From the NCBI GenBank assembly GCA_946481405.1, contig CAMLNY010000033.1, positions 1-8,097 on the forward strand: a DNA stretch of 8,097 nucleotides, written 5' to 3'. Of this stretch, positions 6,549 to 8,097 are shown piece by piece. Below the pieces are notes generated by a model. It made no database searches, had not been told where the DNA came from, and saw nothing but the letters and a program-made list of their open reading frames with translations. Position numbers and translations under genes: made by a program. Source of the DNA: an uncultured Brevundimonas sp. (GTDB lineage Bacteria > Pseudomonadota > Alphaproteobacteria > Caulobacterales > Caulobacteraceae). Position 1 is the stretch's first letter. Every line of letters starts with the position of its first letter.

Positions 6549-7610
6549 TCAGCCGGCGGCGAACACCGCGCCAAAATCCGTCTGGGCGCTCTCGAAGTCG
6601 GGCGGGCGGCCGATGTCCAGCCAGTACTCGTGGATTGGATAGGCGCCGACCATGTCGCCGTCCGAGGCCAGGCCCGCCAGGAGCTCCGGCATGTCATAGG
6701 GACCGTGATCGGGAATGCGCGACAGGACCGAGCCGTCCAGACAATAGACCCCCGCGTTGGCGAGCCAGCGGAAGGTCGGCTTTTCGCGCAGGGCCGTCAT
6801 CCGCACGCCCTCGACCTCGGCCACGCCGTGGGGAGCCTGGAACTGATGCTCGCGCAGGCACAGGGTCGCCTTGCAGCCGTGTTCCTCATGAAAGTCGATC
6901 AGCCCCCCGAAGGCCATGCGCGTCAGAACGTCGCCATTCATGACCAGCATGGGCGCCGTGACCGGATCGCGCACCAGCGACAGGGCGCCCGCCGTACCGC
7001 GAGGGTGATCCTCGCGGAGGTATTCGATCTCCACCCCCATGGAGGAGCCGTCGCCGAAATGATCGACGATCATCTCGGCCAGATAGTTCACGGCCAGACG
7101 GAAGCGGCCGAACCCCCGGGCGCGCAGACGCTCGATGATCGTCTCCAGCAGGGGGCGCCCGGCGACCTTCAGCATCGGCTTGGGGCAGGTCTGGGTCAGG
7201 GGGGCGAGGCGCACGCCCCGTCCGCCGGCCATGATGACCACCAGATTGTCGCGGGCCCGGGCGGCGCCGACCGTGTCCGGATAGAGGCCCACGACACGGT
7301 TCGAGCGGTCGACCAGCGGAGCCAGCGTCACGCCCCGCTCCTCCAGCCGCTGCAGGGCGACGATGTCGGAGCCCTCAACCGGCAGGGAGACCGGCGAGGG
7401 GTTCATCACCTCGCGGATCGGCGCATCCATGGGCAGGCGGCGCAGAAGGCCCCGGCGGATGTCCCCGTCGGTCACGCTGCCGATCAGACGGCGCTCCTCG
7501 TCGACGACGACGATCAGCTTCCTGCGGATCGCATCCAGGCGGGCAATGGCGTCCAGCAGGGGCGCCTCCGGCCCCATCAGATTGCCGACGATGTCGCTGG
7601 TCGCGGTCAC
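6549..7610 (-). CDS. ptmE: CBS-domain sugar-1-phosphate nucleotidyltransferase, PtmE-like
   Basis: A 353-residue two-part protein. Residues about 7-115 are a pair of CBS domains (LIGSVTDGDIRRGLL at 42-56; VVGLY at 106-110), likely a nucleotide-sensing regulatory module. Residues about 122-345 are an NTP_transferase domain with VIMAGGRGVRLAPLT (125-139) binding the NTP, CPKPM (142-146), GTAGAL (205-210), NGDV (225-228), EKP (276-278) and WLDIGRP (330-336). All core motifs are intact. In Campylobacter the enzyme with this architecture, PtmE, makes GDP-glucosamine for legionaminic acid. The LegB-like gene directly upstream supports the same role here, though other hexose-1-phosphate substrates are possible from sequence alone. 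The start is GTG at 7610, overlapping the preceding stop as GTGA (7610-7607), so translation is likely coupled. Confidence 0.82.
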   Translation of the reverse strand: MTATSDIVGNLMGPEAPLLDAIARLDAIRRKLIVVVDEERRLIGSVTDGDIRRGLLRRLPMDAPIREVMNPSPVSLPVEGSDIVALQRLEERGVTLAPLVDRSNRVVGLYPDTVGAARARDNLVVIMAGGRGVRLAPLTQTCPKPMLKVAGRPLLETIIERLRARGFGRFRLAVNYLAEMIVDHFGDGSSMGVEIEYLREDHPRGTAGALSLVRDPVTAPMLVMNGDVLTRMAFGGLIDFHEEHGCKATLCLREHQFQAPHGVAEVEGVRMTALREKPTFRWLANAGVYCLDGSVLSRIPDHGPYDMPELLAGLASDGDMVGAYPIHEYWLDIGRPPDFESAQTDFGAVFAAG

Positions 7611-8097
7611 ACCGCATACTCCGCCGGGCGATAGAGGCCGGGGTTGTCGCGGATGAAGGCCACGGTGCGGGCCAGCCCCTCCTCGACGGAGATGGACGGC
7701 GTCCAGCCCAGCCGCGCCTTCGCCAGCGAGGCGTCGGCGTGCAGGCGTTCGACCTCGCTGGCCGCCGGGCGCATGCGTTGGGGATCGGCCTCGACCTCGA
7801 CCGGCAGACCGGCGGCCGCGCCGATCATCGCCGGCAGATCGCCGATGGCGATCTCGCGCCCGCCGCCCGTATGAACGGTCAGGCCCTCGATCCCGGGAAC
7901 GGTCGCGGCTCTCAGGAAGGCGTCGGCGGTATCATCGACGAAAACGAAGTCGCGCGTCGGCCGCGTGTCGCCCAGACGAACCGGCCGCGCCGCCAGCAAC
8001 TGGACGGCGATGGCCGGAATGACGGCGCGGGCGCTCTGGCGTGGACCGAAGGTGTTGAACGGCCGCAGCACGAGCGTGGCCGGCAGCTCCTTCATCA
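7607..8097 (-). CDS. legB: NAD-dependent 4,6-dehydratase, LegB-like, C-terminal part (N-terminus beyond right edge)
   Basis: The C-terminal 162 residues of an extended short-chain dehydrogenase/reductase; the frame stays open to the window end, so the nucleotide-binding glycine motif and the catalytic Tyr-x-x-x-Lys are off-window. Visible landmarks are LRPFNTFGPRQSARAVIP, RDFVFVDDTADAF, the SEVERLHAD segment, LGWTPS and a terminal LYRPAEYAV. The FNTFGPRQSARAVIP, SEVERL-AD and C-terminal LY...Y-V combination is what I remember from LegB, the GDP-N-acetylglucosamine 4,6-dehydratase that opens legionaminic acid synthesis, rather than from UDP- or dTDP-glucose dehydratases. That reading fits the overlapping PtmE-like gene, which would make the GDP-sugar. 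The Met at 8095 is internal, not a start. Substrate assignment is by resemblance and context. Confidence 0.75.
   Translation of the reverse strand, partial: MKELPATLVLRPFNTFGPRQSARAVIPAIAVQLLAARPVRLGDTRPTRDFVFVDDTADAFLRAATVPGIEGLTVHTGGGREIAIGDLPAMIGAAAGLPVEVEADPQRMRPAASEVERLHADASLAKARLGWTPSISVEEGLARTVAFIRDNPGLYRPAEYAV

Noticed and set aside
6630..7634. 334-residue plus-strand open frame
   Set aside because: It is antisense to the nucleotidyltransferase, rich in His, Gln, Gly and Ala, and has no recognisable motif.
1..8097. CRISPR array, tRNA, rRNA or insertion sequence
   Set aside because: No regularly spaced repeats, cloverleaf-like segments, transposase-like frames or terminal inverted repeats were seen by eye on either strand.

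Overview
The window is a GC-rich stretch, roughly two thirds G+C by eye, with tightly packed genes and GTG and TTG starts. Gene content and protein style fit an alphaproteobacterium, most likely Caulobacterales such as Brevundimonas or Caulobacter. That placement is inference from recognition of the proteins, not a search. There is no gap over 300 bases without a gene. The gaps are 121 bp (1200-1320), 14 bp (2287-2300), 43 bp (5608-5650) and about 121 bp (6428-6548). I saw no rRNA, tRNA, CRISPR array or insertion sequence.

Left part (1-1199, minus strand): two pseudopilin genes of a type II secretion system, gspJ and a gspK cut by the left edge, abutting as TAG-ATG. Divergent from them (1321-2286, plus) is an exported SleB-family cell wall hydrolase. 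It is followed after 14 bp by a stand-alone dTDP-4-dehydrorhamnose 3,5-epimerase gene (2301-2879) with a TTG start. The epimerase gene runs tail to tail into the next cluster, and the two stop codons overlap.

Right part (2876-8097, all minus strand, read from right to left): a surface-polysaccharide locus. First comes the end of a LegB-like sugar-nucleotide 4,6-dehydratase, overlapped by a CBS-domain nucleotidyltransferase like PtmE. This pair suggests the GDP-sugar entry into legionaminic acid synthesis. After a gap with a hairpin come kpsM (ABC permease), kpsE (inner-membrane co-polymerase/export protein), kpsT (ABC ATPase) and an unrecognised 298-residue protein whose ATG overlaps the kpsT stop. 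Read together, the locus makes an activated nonulosonic acid precursor and exports a capsule-like polysaccharide by an ABC-transporter route.

The most striking detail is that kpsE and kpsT form one uninterrupted reading frame as given. A one-base shift in a G-rich spot would restore a normal kpsE tail and a TGATG overlap with kpsT. This is either a natural fusion, a recent frameshift or a sequence error. The second point of interest is the unknown protein coupled to kpsT.
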